Notes: a model not told the origin generated them from the letters alone. DNA of 64,000 bases from Berberis thunbergii (GCA_003290165.1 QNQO01000225.1:806001-870000), one strand, 5' to 3'. Shown: positions 24,143-37,818, numbered from the stretch's first letter. A program made the numbers and translations.

Positions 24143-25997
24143 AGCCATTGTTGATGAAGCAGTTGTTGAAGAATTGGCTTACTTTTTACATGAAATGCTA
24201 GGAGAAATTTATTGAAGAGAAGGCCGGGGAGATTAAATTTTGTTTCTTGGCTTATCTTTTGGCTTGTGGTTCTTGTCTGTTATCTCTTTTTTTTTTTTTT
24301 TTTTTTTCTTTGAGTTGAATTTTGTAGATCAATGGTGTTTTCTCTCTCTCTCTCTCTCTGTTTTTTTTTTTTTTTTTTGTACAAAATGCAAGCAATTGAA
24401 GAAAAGTTCTACTAAGATGTTTATGTGTATCAAGGCTTGTTTATTGATGCTAAGTTTTGAGATCTCTATTTGATATATATTGTGTTGCTATAACATAAGA
24501 GTTGAATTGTGTGTATATTTATTTTTCGATTGAAGATGAAGGTAAATATGTTTGTTGGTATGAAAATCATTTAACATATCATGTGGAGAACAGGTAAAAA
24601 GAGGAGAAAAGGAAAAGAGAGGACATTAATAGTGAAGGGGTCCTTGATGTACCAAGAAACAGGAGAGCCATTACCAAGTACAACTGGTTCATCTTTAGGC
24701 AGCTGGTGACTGCTCAAAATTGAAGAAAGAATTGAACGGCAATGAGAAAGAAATTTTAACTCTGTCTACATAAAGGAACTGAGTCAGAGAGAACTCTGTA
24801 TCAATCAGATACATTGAAACTATTTTACGTGCTTTTAAATAAATTCTTACAAAAATAATAAAAGAATCCTACATGGGAGTAATTCAAGTGAGTGTAAAGT
24901 GAGATAAAAGAAGAAGAAGAAAAAAAAAAAAACTCTCTTAAAGAATTAAGGAAGTCCAGGGAAGAAACTGAGAAATGTGCAAATTTAATTACGTTATACT
25001 CGGTTCAAATTTATTGGAATTCTCACGACTTCCTTGTAGACGTTACATTACAATTTATTATCCAAAAAAAAAAAAAAAAAACTTGGGGTGAACATTTACC
25101 AAGACTAGACCACCTTATAATATATATAGTACCGTCTATAGTCTACGGTGTGGCTTCTTAGTTTATGTTTAAGAAGTTGGAAGTGGAGTTCTAATTGAAG
25201 TTGAAATTCTGAAAAATTGCTTGAAATAGCGTTTAGTTGAGTAATAACAAATGGTTTTGAATGTCTTCTAATAAAACTTAGAAAACAAATCCATTAAATA
25301 AGTCGACCATTCTTATTCAAACTTTAGAATTTAAGAAGGAAAATCATCTCTAGAATTTCCACCACCTCCCCAAGGGGGGAGCCTAGGTGAGCAAAGCATT
25401 GTTTTAGTAGAAATAAATGGCCAAAATTTCAAAGTATACCTCAATGAAAGCGCCGAAAAATCATGAATATGTAGACTTTGATACTCTAAAATATCATGGC
25501 CACCCTTCCCCATTCCTACTAATAGAATAGAGAATGAATTCTTGGACTCCCGATGATGCTTTTTCGATGAGACTAAAAATGAAATTTTCCTTGTGGAACT
25601 TTTGAACTAAATTTGTTTGTCCCACAGCCACACACCTATTTAACAACAGGCGTGGATGCCCATCAAATTGGCACACAATGCATGGTGAGTTACCTCTTCC
25701 TTGCATATAGAGAACCAACCAGCCTCACCTCACCTCACCTCTTATTGGGCTTCAAATTTGGGGTTTTAGACACAATGGGCTTTTTTAAAAAACAACTTGT
25801 TAATTCTTCGCTCACTCTAGGAACAGAAACCCAGAAGATATTTTATTCCTAGAGCGCGGGAGAGAAACCACGAAATGAACAAAAATATTTTTAGGGCACC
25901 ACAGCACAGAGATATTTGATTTGGTCCTCAAAAGCCAAATCCTCTCTTCTTTCTCTCACTCTTCACTCTTCACTCTTCACTCTTCGCTCACTCTCCA
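24143..25997. other. 3' UTR and intergenic region
   Basis: This holds the 3' UTR of the preceding gene, with long poly-T and CT runs (24285-24310, 24338-24378). AT-rich spacer with an A-run at 25065-25081 follows, then the CT-rich 5' leader (CTTCACTCTTCACTCTTC) of the helicase from about 25940. No other gene seen. Confidence 0.5.
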
Positions 25998-28900
25998 ATG
26001 ACTTCAACACTCATCTTCTCACCGCTACCTTCAACAACAGCTTTTCTCCACAAAACCCATTCTTCATCATGCCATTCTCTGCTCTCCAACTTCTCCCCAA
26101 CCTCAATCTCCATCTCCACCTCACGTAGAACCAACCCTTTCCTCCGTGTCTCCTCTGCTGTTGGTTACCGCTTCGCTTCCGCAACTGAGACGAGTGGTTT
26201 GGATGTTCCCACCACTAAGAGTGGTGATGGTGAGGGGTCTCTTGATATCAGTAAGCTCGGAATATCCGAAGAGATTGTCTCCGCCCTTGCCAGGAGAGGA
26301 ATCACCCAGCTCTTCCCCATTCAGGTTCCTTCTTCATTTCGTATTTTGTTGGTGAATTGTTGTTCAATTGTAATTATTAGGACTGTAACATAATGGGGTT
26401 CTGTTGTTTTTGTTGATATGTGAATTTAAGTTGTAAAGGTTTAAGCTTTTTTTTTATGAACAGCGGATGTTTAACAGTTTTTTTTTGTGCATTTCAAGTG
26501 TATTCGTTTTTGTGATTTATGAATTTTAGTTGGGTAATTTTTTATTTTGAATACAAAATTTTGTGAATTTCAGTGGTAAAGGTTTAACCTTTTTGAGGAA
26601 AAGGGGATGTTAAAATTTTAATGTAAGTGCTTCGAAAGTTGAGTTTAGAGATAATTTATGGATGTTGTTCATCAATGAAGATTATGTAGATTCATGATTA
26701 TGTAAGCAGATAATATGATTTGTAATGTGTTCTGAACTTTAAACTTAGGAACAATTTAGTATTTCAATCAATTGACCCTAATCATTTTCAAAATGTTTAT
26801 AGTGACATTCATGTTTGAAGATTAATGTTGACAGTCAGATATAAAATGTCGCTTGAATCTACAACTAAATGTCTAACTCATTGGTAAGTGCTGCACTGTA
26901 ATATGGAAGTCCTTTTGAGGTAAAGCATAATAAAGTTGTTTTTTAACCATCACTGGGTCAAATATGATAAAATTGAATAATCATTGCACGGCGGATTTGC
27001 GCCCCAGTTTCTTTTAGATAAGATATGGCATAAGGTATGAATGTGAATAAGAGATGATGCATAAATGGTAGAGAGAATATTTTTCTTGTGGTTTCATATT
27101 CAATTTGTCAATCTCTTATTTAATTATTGAAGTATGCTACCTTCTTTTTCAGAGAGCAGTTTTGGATCCAGCCATGGAAGGTCGTGATATGATTGGAAGA
27201 GCTATTACAGGATCGGGAAAAACTCTAGCATTTGGCATCCCAATATTGGATAAGATTATCCAAAATCGAAGCCCTCGCAGGTCCATTCTCTTCCCCATCC
27301 CTTTTGTTATCTCGAAATTGGTTCTGTTTTTGTTTCTTACCAACTTGATCTCTTTATTCTTCTCTAAACACTCAAACTTAAACAATTTGGGCTTTGTTAA
27401 CACACACTTGCCCATCTCTATGCACATCCTAACACTCAAGTCATAAGGTGGTGTCATCCTTTGATTCAATAATCATTGCATTTTGTTGTTATTATTTATG
27501 TTTCCCCTGTATTACTCTTGCTCTATTGCTTTGTTTGAATTAACCAAAAACAAATAATTCATCTTCCATAAAATATTTTATTAAAATTTTAATTAAGAGT
27601 AGCTGCACCGAGATATTAGAAATCTGTTTTCATCATGTAATGTATATAAGTGATTTGTTTCGATTCACATATTCCTTTTGAGTTGAATGTTATACAATAT
27701 CACATCACCATTCATGCTTATACACGTGTTGCAAGGATGCATGGAAACATACACGCGCGTCGTGTCGGACACAGACACGACATGCCGACTCCACAATTTC
27801 AAAATACCAGGACTCAGCGACACGTCGTACCTTTTTTCAATCACATCATATGAAGATAAACAACAATTCAATAAAGAAAGAATTTAAATAGAAAAGGATA
27901 AGAAGTGTGAAGATGAAAATGAATACAAACAGTGCATTCATTTTCTATTGCAAGTAAAAAAAATAAAAAGAACATGAAGAAATTACAGTAGAGAAAAAAA
28001 GAATAGGTATAGAAGTAGATAAGCTCTCTGCTACAAGAAAAAAAAAGTAAAGTAAAGAAGTCGAGGAGAAGGAAGCAAAGATTAAGAAACATAGACTCCT
28101 TTTATCACTTCAATGGCATTTCATCGCCCTTTCTATCTTGACTCTTATCATAATTGAAAGTTTCTCACTACAGATGGATTAACAACCTTCAAATTAGGTG
28201 GTTATTTGAGCCTACCTAAAAATAAAAAACAAAATAAAGTTGGTTGTTGAGTCTTTATTGTGTCCTGATACGTGTCGAACATGGATATGACAAGTTTTCC
28301 AAAGAGTGTGTGCATCCTTGACATGTTGATGTTTTGATCTCCGAAAAATCCTCATATACGAAAGGTATACTAAAGTAGAAACGACTTAGGTAAAAAGAGA
28401 AGGGTTTGAGATACAAAAACAAAACAATTTGTTTACTATTTCATGAGTCATGTCAATCATTTCAATGTGTGTTAATTTTCAGCCCATGTAAAGCTACTTG
28501 AGAATGACATGTCTTTTTACTGTTTCATAATCTCTCTTTCCATGGAATAGAGCAACAATAATCTGGTGTGGAAGGAAGTTAGAATGAGCAAAATTTGTTA
28601 TTTTCTCTTTGTTGCATCATCTTTATTGTTTTGTAGGCAAAAGCAAGTACCCTCAGCTCTAGTGTTGGCTCCTACTCGAGAGCTCGCGAGGCAAGTCCAG
28701 AAAGAATTTAAAGAGTCTGCACCAAAAATAAGTAGTGCGTGCCTTTATGGTGGAGTGCCAATTATGAGCCAAATGCGGGAACTTAGGTATGGTATAGACA
28801 TTGCTGTTGGTACGCCTGGAAGAATTATTGATCTGGTTGAAAGGGGTGCCTTGGATTTATCCGAAGTAAAGTTTGTCGTGTTGGATGAAGCTGATCAAAT

Positions 28901-31431
28901 GTTGGCTGTTGGTTTCCAAGATGATGTTGAGTCTATTTTGGGGTATTTACCTTCCAAGAGACAGAGCATGCTATTTTCAGCGACAATGCCATCATGGGTG
29001 AATGAGCTTTCAAGGAAATATCTCAGGAATCCTTTAAAAATTGACCTTGTAAGTTTTTTGTTTCAGCATTTTTATGTATTTTTCTTTATGGTTATTCTAA
29101 AAATAAAGTTTAATCTTAAAATATGATAATAACCAAGTTGTGTGTGTTTTGTTCTTCTGAGCTCCACATATTCTTGGACTTCGAGCAACTATGGATTCAT
29201 ATGAAAACTTGGAAAGTGCACATCTTACGATATTTTTCATGATAACTGACATGCCTTATTATTATTTCCTCACAGGTGGGTGGTGAAGATCAGAGGTTGG
29301 CTGATGGCATATCTCTGTATTCAGTTGTATCAACCAGTTCTGGAAAGGAAAATATTCTTCCCGAATTAATTACTGTAAGTTAAAAAGTCAGTCCTACTGC
29401 AGGGGTTTGGTTAAAGTAATGGGTGTTATCTTATCCTACTAAAGTTGATAATCAGTTGCATTAAGAAAGTTAGTCCAATTTATGTTTTGATATAATTAAA
29501 CTTGCAAATAAACGGGAATTGAATCAAGCAGAAATTGAAAGAAACTGAAATAAATTTATAATAACTGAAAGACAAGTAAACAAAATAAATTCTTTATTCA
29601 ATCAACCTACTAATAATGAACAACATACTCCCCTTTTATGATTGACCTACCTTCTATGACAAGAAAAAAACCCTAAACCTCATTGAAATGTATTATGATT
29701 GTAACTAAAGAGGCCCAATTACAATAATACTAATACTACTATTACTAAAAGAACCCAATTACAACGGTTTTACATTGTTGTTATATGTGAGTGTAGTTGT
29801 GTAACAAATTTTGTAGTTGGCATATGTGCAGAGTAGGAACATCTGAGTGCCAAACTGTTAATTATATTTGCATCGTGCATCCAGAATTATGAAGGAAAAT
29901 GTGATTTATTTTCACTATGAATGAAATGTATTAATAATCAGATGCAGACAAATATGTACTGAAATCTGATTTTATTCATTTTATTGCGCCATTTTTGATA
30001 CAACACAAATGCTGAGCATTAATTTTTAAATAATGTTTTATGTTCAGAAATATGGAAAGGGAGGCAAAAGCATTATTTTCACGAGAACAAAGGTTGATGC
30101 AGAAGAACTTTCAAGATCCATCCGTGGTACTCTCTCAAGCAGAGCATTACATGGAAACATGCAGCAGGTTGCAAGGGATAGAACACTTGCTGCTTTCAGG
30201 GATGGACGATTCAGTGTGCTGGTTGCTACCGATGTTGCTGCTCGTGGACTGGATATTCCAAATGTGGACCTGGTAATCCTTAGTAACTATCAAGTTATGC
30301 TATTGTGTTTACTTTGAATAGTTTATTGATCTCCATGTGGTGCTTGGTAGAGCTTATTCTTTCGAATCAATTCTCTGTAGGTAATTCACTATGAAATTCC
30401 AAATAGTTCTGAAATATTTGTTCATCGATCTGGCCGGACTGGACGGGCAGGAAGGAAAGGTACTGCAGTACTTATGTATACCAGAAACCAGCGCCGCGCT
30501 GTCAGCACCATAGAGAGAGACCTTGGATGCAAGTTTGAAGAGGTAACATTTATGCTTCCAAGTTATGGACTTAGGTAATTTAACAATTTTGGTATTATGC
30601 ATTATGAGATTGCTGTAATCGGGTATGAAGTGGTCTTTGCAGTGAGCGCAATTCACTCACTGGCACAAAAGTGGTATGAACTCCAACGTAAAAGATATGG
30701 AGATCTGATTTCGTATGTGGATAATTGTTGTATCTATGGGATGAGTTCATCATTTCTAATAGTTGTAGAGGTTTAAGATGATCTACAGCAGGCCTTAATA
30801 TTTGAGTTACTTTGCTTGTTCATTTCTTAGGACTTCTTTATCCAATATTGCTAGGAAGTGATATTTATTTTGAATTCCATCAGGACTAACAATTTAACAT
30901 TTATGTTAACAGCTTCCGAAAATTGCTGATAGTATTGGAAATAGAGTGGGAAGAATGGATATGGAAGAAAGTAGCTATGGAAGATATGATAGCCCTAGAC
31001 CAAGAGGGGGAAGAATGGATATGGATGAAAGCAGCTATGGGAGATATGATAGCCCTAGACCAAGAGGAGGAAGAATGGATATGAATGGAAGCGGCTATGG
31101 GAGATATGATAGCCCTAGACCAAGAACGAGTCGCTATGTTGATCAGTTTGCAGAAGACCGATATGGAAGTTCTGAAGGTTCTCGAGGGCGCAGTTACAGT
31201 TCCAATGAAAATAGAAATCGGGATTCTGCTGGACCCAGGCGCTTTGGAAACTATGGACATGGTAACTTATCAAGAAATCCAGGGTCTAGGAGTACTCGTC
31301 CCACAAACTCCAGAACACAGTTGCACAGTTATGATGACTATGGGGAGAACAACACTGCAGAAAAGAATATGGCTGGAAGGGGGCAAGATGGTTTCCAGCA
31401 GATACTTGACATGCTTAAGGAGCAGCCTTGA
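25998..31431 (+). CDS. Organellar DEAD-box RNA helicase, RH9/RH53-like
   Basis: ATP-dependent RNA helicase of the plant RH9/RH53 (PMH) group, which promotes group II intron splicing in mitochondria; the RH3 chloroplast clade is related. Exons are 25998-26324, 27153-27280, 28637-29048, 29276-29374, 30048-30272, 30381-30542 and 30913-31431, giving 623 residues with all phases consistent. The first ~65 residues are rich in Ser, Thr and Arg with few acids, as in a transit peptide. Motifs are all present: Q motif (GITQLFPIQ), I (AITGSGKT), Ia (PTRELA), Ib (TPGR), II (DEAD), III (SAT), IV (IIFTRT), V ([10 protein letters not shown]) and VI ([11 protein letters not shown]). The C-terminal tail has three tandem 20-residue Arg/Gly/Tyr/Ser repeats and replaces the GUCT domain of RH3. 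Whether it goes to mitochondria or plastid is not decidable here. Confidence 0.93.
30949..31128 (+). repeat. Three tandem 60-bp repeats in helicase tail
   Basis: Three in-frame units of exactly 60 bp each encode variants of [19 protein letters not shown]. The copies differ at few bases, so the expansion looks young. Arg/Gly/Tyr-rich tails of this kind usually bind RNA non-specifically. Confidence 0.85.
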
Positions 31432-34400
31432 TTGCATACAAAGCTGACTCTTTAATGGTTATCACTGGTAGGTTACTGTTTTTATCATCTAATTACCTTG
31501 TCATATACACAATGAGTTTGCATGAAGTTCCACAACCACATATTAGAACTCAACTATTTTAAAAGAACATAATCTTGATTGTTATGCGAAGGCTCTGCAC
31601 CATTGATATGCTATGTATAGCCTATTGATATTGGACACAAATTGTATATAGTTTGTTACACGAGTTTGGACAAGAAGCTAAGATCCCTAGACATGTTCTA
31701 TACATTTTATCCATACGCCCGAAAATTGAAAACTTTTCATTTGAATAATTGAATTAGGTTTTCCTTGGTGAGGATAATTTTCATGAAGAAGAAGATTTTA
31801 TTAATTTATCTATTTATTTAAAAAAGATATAAATCTCATTGATAACCTTAGATTAAAATGAATCCCTGGAAACACTTTACATACATCTGAGGCAGATTAA
31901 ATGGAAAACACAGCCCCCTCCCCCTCGAACAGCTTATCAAGACCAAACTCTTCTACCCGGACTTCCTTATCCGCTCGCAGCTCTTCCTCTAGATCAAATC
32001 CCAGCACCTCCTGGCGGGATAAAGCAAGATCTTCTGGGGACTCGAGTGTCTGGGAGCGTCTCGCATCATCATCAAAATTCGCCCGATTTCAATACTAACC
32101 CTTTCAAAGTCGAAACTTTACATAGTTTTTTCACCATGAAATTAATTATTATATTTCATAAACTTGTCAGTGTCAGAGTAAGCTGATTTTTTTAGATGAT
32201 GATCTTCTCATCATAAGCACAAAGAATTAGTTCTGTCATGAATCTAGTATAATTTGATGGATTGAAATATAGAGGTGTTGCATCATGAAACACAATTATT
32301 TTTGTAAAGATAGTTCCTCATTGAGATCTTAAATTTCAAGTAGAACTTTAGATTGGAATACATCATATTTCATCAGCCTCTTATCTTATATCCAAGTCAT
32401 AAAGCAAGGTGGTTAACTTGTTGAGAGTCCATTATGCACTACTAGTTTACTAGAACCTAGTTTGTTTTCACTTTTCTAAATGCAATTGTTGGGTTGAAGC
32501 TGCCTTTGAGTACTTTGATTAAAATGCATTAAACTCACCCTTTTATTTGGTTTCTGCAGAGTCACACGTGATGGAACTAACCTTTTGACAGAAACCTCTG
32601 GCAGTAAGTGTTCTGAGCATCAGTCAGCTCAGGGGAAGAATCTACAAGAATATTGTTTGGAAATGAAGAACCTTGTTGCATCTATCTACATCTGCGTGAT
32701 AGAAGGATGGAATTCTGGTGGGTATGGATGCTAAATGGATTAACTGCTTGGCTATCTGTAGTACGTAATGTTAACCTTACAAGGTTGTATAAAGTCAATG
32801 CGCATGTTCCGGTTGCATTAAATTTTGTTACTCCACAATATAGACTTGTCCACATGATTCTCGTGTAATTTGTTTGAAGTGTTACATTCCTTCCTGTACA
32901 TCCAAACCTTCTCTCTCCTGGTCATTGGAATTATACTTCTTGGAATATTAATATACCAGTCCCACGGTATTCGATAATTTGTTCATGTAGCAGAATGCGC
33001 CCTGGATATGTATAGTAGGTGAGACTGTTAACAATATACTACATTACTATCTGGTATGTCCATATGTTGAATTTATTCGCTTGCAGTACTTGATGTTTAC
33101 CCATGTTGAAGTGTATCTAGAATAATGCACTTAAAGTGCTATGACTTATTTATAGTATTTCTTGTGTTAGTTCGAATTTCTCATGAAGCAAGACTATTAT
33201 AGCTGTAGGTAGAATTGGATGGAACAGGTGAATGACTATATAGACTTTTTACTATCTAAACAGCTAAGAATTGACGACAGTGAATTCGGCTCCTGCAAAT
33301 AACTGTTTAGGTATGCTTGGTTCTGTAAAATCAGAAATTCTAGCTGATTTAGGGATTTTTTATTTTTTTTTTCCTTCTTTCGGTGTTGATTTTGTAGCAC
33401 TCATTTTAGCTGTTTGGTAAACTTCTGCACTTACCATTGAAAATTTAGACTTTCAGGGGCTCTTTTGTTTTTTTGATTTGTTAAGATAATTTGTCAGATC
33501 TATTTGTTGTTGGTGAATAAAAGTCAATTTGGGCTGAAAAGCTTAAGCATCTATGAGCAAATTTGGTATTTTGAACTTTTTGTAGTCATGTATACCTTTG
33601 AAATCATTGAGTCCTTGAAAGTGTTGTCTTGCTTGATGAACTGGCCATGAATATGTCTTTTTATAATATAAAACATGATTCTCCTTGAGCCCAGTAATCA
33701 AACCTAACAAAGACATTTGATTGTAAACTCCAATGTTGGACCAAGAAAAGGTGAAAATTTTGCACAAAACACACTGTTATAGTCCATATAGCTCATCGCA
33801 TTGGATGAAATGCCACTATCATAGTTTTCTCTGCTCTTATGTCTTTAAAGTGATTGTTTCAAAAGGATTGAAGCACTTGCAAGTGGGGAGGTGGTATTGA
33901 TTTAGTGGGGGTAGTAATATAATCATGATAAAGATATATTGATCTTAAAACAGGAGAGGATGATCTTCCTCACTAAAAAAGAGATTAGTATTACTTGTAA
34001 AATACTGTGATAATTGATAATTATCCCAAAGGTTATAAATCCATGACCCTCGAGATTTGATGCCAGATATCAAAGATTTTCGTTGTTCTGACCTTTGGGC
34101 GTGTCTAATATGGATCAACATTCCTACATGAATCATATTTGAGATGATGTCAATGTATACTAGATACCCTATTGTATAACTATTATAGAGGAGTTGCAGG
34201 ATCTAGCTCTCGAGATTCTGACGACAGAATTCAATGATTTTGTGTCGTTTCAGGGTTGAAGACAATCTAATATGGATCACCACATTCCTGCATTAGTCAT
34301 GTTTGAGATGTCAGTGTATTTTAGGTATGTCCTGCATAATTGCCATGGAGAACCGTAGTATCTAATCCAAAAGAAACTACATCTATAGATACCGCACCCA

Positions 34401-36238
34401 TCGAAATCGTGAGACCCACAAACATGGAATCCCATGGTTATCAGCTCTTTTTAAATCCCTACCACTTACTGCGAAGGTACAACCACGATAAGTTTTGGTC
34501 CTTTTTCTATTACCTTTATTATTATGGATTCGACGTCAGTCGACAAATTTTAGCCAATATGCTCTGCCCTTGTTATATTTGAGCAGGAAACTCTTTCTTG
34601 TTAAAAAATCCAAGGAAAGGTTCATTCAGATTTGGTAAGGTAAATTCTTTAGCTGTCTGTGCCTTTATGGATGATAAGATGTTTCTTTAACGCTAGTCAT
34701 TTGTTGTGGTTCTCCATCATTGTTTCCAAGTGCTCATTCATGTTAGCCTTTCTCTTTGCCTTTCAGTTCATGGAAAGAAAGTTGAATAGCAGTGAAAGGT
34801 GAAACATGGGTGGGTGGATTACCAGGACTGTTAGCTATTCAGTTTGTATTATGTCCTCTGTGGTTTTATGTTATTATCAGTGAACTAAGTCATCCTGCAT
34901 GCATGATCTTTACTGTATCTGACGAACCGTGATTTTTGCCATTTTTAACACTTGATATTGTGGGAGGTCGATGTTTTAGTACTTAATATCTTGTATTTCG
35001 TTAATGAAAAGATCAGTGTTATCATAAGTACCGCAGGGATTGTGAACTTTATTATGATCCCATAACAATTACGCAAGGCTAGACTCCCATTGAAAGGACT
35101 ACCATGACCTAACTTAGACGGTAAAATGAGGTGGAGCCCTGAATCCAATAATACAAAGTTCAATTATAAAGCTGGTTAACATGCAAATGATTACGCAAAT
35201 GTGGCAATCAAAGGACCCGAGCCAGTCCATTCTGCATCAGATTCAAGCAGAAAAATTGACTAGACGATGCATTTTGATCGTAACTAACTCTAAATACATC
35301 TCAAATTGATCAAAGCTTGAGGCACACATGCAATTTACATATCATTTAAATCTGTGGATAGAATAAAGATCCTATCGAGTTTTGTTTTCAGATTGGCAAG
35401 AGAGATTTCCTAGGATAGAGTTTGAAGCTTGTAATCTGTGTCAGATACGTTGATGGTTTTGTCTTCGCTCTTGTTGAAGAAGGCTTTTGCCCAACCATGT
35501 TATATTGTTCTGTTCTTATATATCGATTTAATTTATTTGCATTCCTCTTCCTTGAGTCTTCAGCGGATTTCGCAGAACATATACATCAGGCCAAACACCA
35601 CCGCACCCAACTTCGCTTCTGTTAAACCTTTGAAGTCACATCGATCCTTGAACATCCATTGATTTAAGAATTCTATAATCAGTAGGTAAGACCAACTAAT
35701 TGAACCCCACACCCCTTGTAGCAACATGTCAACAAATTGAACAATTGGGTCTAGTCCTTCCATTTTCTTTCAGTACTTTCAATTCATGTCCTTTTCCATT
35801 TCTCTTCACTCTTTGTAATCACCAAAGTTTCTATCTGCCGGTTCTGTTAAATTAGGTTGTCACTGTTAACTATTTCTCGGTCCGTGTGTATCTTCCTTAC
35901 AGGCTATGTTAATCTTCTCTGTGACGTTCCAATTTTATCGAATATCTCCAAAGAGACTCATGTTACGATCAACCAAATAAACAAATCAATCAAAGTAACT
36001 TAGGATAGATTAGTTTATTGTACCAATACAAGGTTTGTTCATGGAAGTTGATGATGAGCAAAGAACAATTTCTAGGGAAGCTCTCCAGTAAGTTAAAAAT
36101 TTCAAAATTTATTAGCAAAACCCAATACCAATTATGTACCCAAGTTCATATTGCACCAAGTTTTTACTCATTTGATGGTACATATTTTACACATAAATGA
36201 TAACTAAAAATATACTCTTACAATTCTAATCTGATGAA
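31432..36238. other. Helicase 3' UTR with probable intron, then gene-poor DNA
   Basis: After the stop, CACTGGTAGGTT (about 31468) and TTTGGTTTCTGCAG (about 32563) could bound a 1.1-kb 3' UTR intron, with the UTR continuing from 32564. A Ser/Arg-rich 65-codon frame (31901-32098) lies within that intron. A diverged tandem duplication of about 160 bp occupies roughly 34050-34330. No other gene is evident up to the BKI1 stop. Confidence 0.4.
31901..32098 (+). other. Ser/Arg-rich open frame, uncertain
   Basis: A 65-codon frame from ATG encodes a Ser-rich peptide with SRPNSSTRTSLSARSSSSRS, then TSWRDKARSSGDSSVWERLA and a short end. Base composition (CCCTCCCCCTCGAAC and similar) is richer in C than the surrounding AT-rich DNA, which suggests true or former coding sequence. 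No family recognised. It could be an alternative last exon of the helicase gene or a gene fragment. Confidence 0.3.
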
Positions 36239-37155
36239 TTAGCATTTGAGTTTCTCTTCCTTGATTGAAATGGAGTTCTTGCAGTGTGCAATGGCAGCTT
36301 GAATTGCACTTTGTAGTTCTTCCATGGTACTATCACTCTTTGAAGACGAAAGTGTTGGTGAGGCTACAAGAAGGCCACTATTCGTCGGTGATGTCCACAT
36401 GGATGCTGGTGCAGAATGCTCTCCTCTTCTTCCTCTCAACTCTTGCTTCCCTTTCCAAGCTAAATTGCCTGAAAACGAATACGGTTGCCTTCGTAGTTGC
36501 GCCTTTTCTCTTCTTCCTCCGCGGAAGACCAAAAGAGGTCTAATGATCCTTATATACCTTCGGAAAATATGACTGACATTGAACCTCGACTTCCTTTTCT
36601 TCTTCATCGTCTCGTCTTCTTCATCTTTCTCTCTTTCTCCAACTTCAGATCCTTTTCGCCATCTTGAAAGTAATGAAATAGACTTTATTACCTTACTGCT
36701 TCTTTTCTTGTTGTTGGTGGGACTTTTGTCATGGTTGTTGTTCTTCCTGCTGTAGCTACTACTTTTATTGCTACCATAGACATCATGGCTCAGTCGTGGT
36801 TCTTCGAATAAATCCTTGATTGGGAGACTGAAACTATCTAAAGAATTCGTAGAAGAGCGCGGAGAGATGGGGAGATGAGATAGTATTTGGAGAGGAAGAA
36901 GGTGTCCATGGAAGAAGATATCATCCGCTGGAGATAAGTCTATGGCATAGGATGGCATAGTCCTGGTAGCTTTATCCGGCACAGCGGTGGAGGATGAATG
37001 AAGAGAGATTGTGAAGGAAAATCATGAGATGGAGAAGAAGATAAAGATGAAGGTGGTGAAGAAGAAGAAGAAGAAACTATGGTATTTGCTTGTTGTTGCT
37101 TTGTTGCTTGGTTTCCTCTTACATCTTCCTTTGTTGCTTGTTGTTTGATATCCAT
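36239..37155 (-). CDS. BKI1: BRI1 kinase inhibitor 1 homologue (one frame break)
   Basis: A plasma-membrane-associated protein that holds the brassinosteroid receptor BRI1 inactive until it is phosphorylated and released. It is a single exon of about 305 codons. The N-terminus (MDIKQQATKEDVRGNQ) runs from the ATG at 37155. It reaches SPSHDF, then changes frame and continues as SFTISLHSSSTAVPDKATRT. Then come the diagnostic YAIDLSPADDIFFHGHLLPL, a Lys/Arg-rich membrane-binding stretch (KKKRKSRFNVSHIFRRYIRI) and the C-terminal BRI1-interacting segment (SDSTMEELQSAIQAAIAHCK). The break falls at a run of four A on the + strand (37018-37021) where five would restore the family sequence. This is probably an assembly indel, though a broken allele is possible. 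No intron. Confidence 0.9.
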
Positions 37156-37657
37156 AGCTCAAAGACTGGCTGGCTATACTATAGAGGATGAAGAGAAAGC
37201 AATCAACTTGGGTGTTGTGTTTGTCAGTGTTTTCAGTCTCCTCACTTCTTGTGTTGTGTGTGTGTGTGTGTGTTCTATATTTTGTTTTTGAAAAATTGGA
37301 GAGATAAGAAGTGAAGGGTATGGGATTGAGTGAATGGAGGGAGAGAGGGACTCGAGCTAGGAATGTCGTTTCATGTATATAAAATGTACCATGTCTTTAT
37401 CTTTGTCCTTGCCTGGAGGGGTTCTCATATGAAAATGGGATTCTCCTACGAAAATAATAGGGTGGTGGGTCATTGTCAATTTAATTTTTTTTTTTTTTTT
37501 TTGGTTAGGTAGAAGGTTTGAAATGGGAATAAAATACCTCACAAAATCAAAGTTTCTACAAAAGCAGACGTGTATATAAAATTCAATTTTTTCTTATTTT
37601 TATATATATCCTACTCTATATACATTGCATCATTTTGACATCAATATTGTCTACTTA
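37156..37657. other. BKI1 upstream region
   Basis: Leader and promoter of BKI1 on the - strand. There is a (GT)n repeat at about 37253-37271 and a T-run at about 37484-37502. No gene. Confidence 0.4.
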
Positions 37658-37666
37658 CTCTTTTAT

Positions 37667-37818
37667 GGATTTGTCTAAACAGTGAGGGAGGGGTGAAGCC
37701 GCTTATTTCCCTTTGAGATGGGTGAAAATGCATCAAAATACGTGTTATTATGCATCTCGAGGGAGATGAACGGCTTCACCCCCTCCCTCCCTGATTCCCT
37801 CGCCATTTAGAATTTCCC
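37667..37818. mobile_element. Foldback MITE, Mutator type
   Basis: 152 bp flanked by 9-bp CTCTTTTAT at 37658-37666 and 37819-37827. The ends read GGATTTGTCTAAACAGTGAG and, reversed, GGGAAATTCTAAATGGCGAG. The interior is a near-complete hairpin (GAAGCCGCTTATTTCCCT against AGGGAGATGAACGGCTTC). No coding capacity. Confidence 0.85.
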
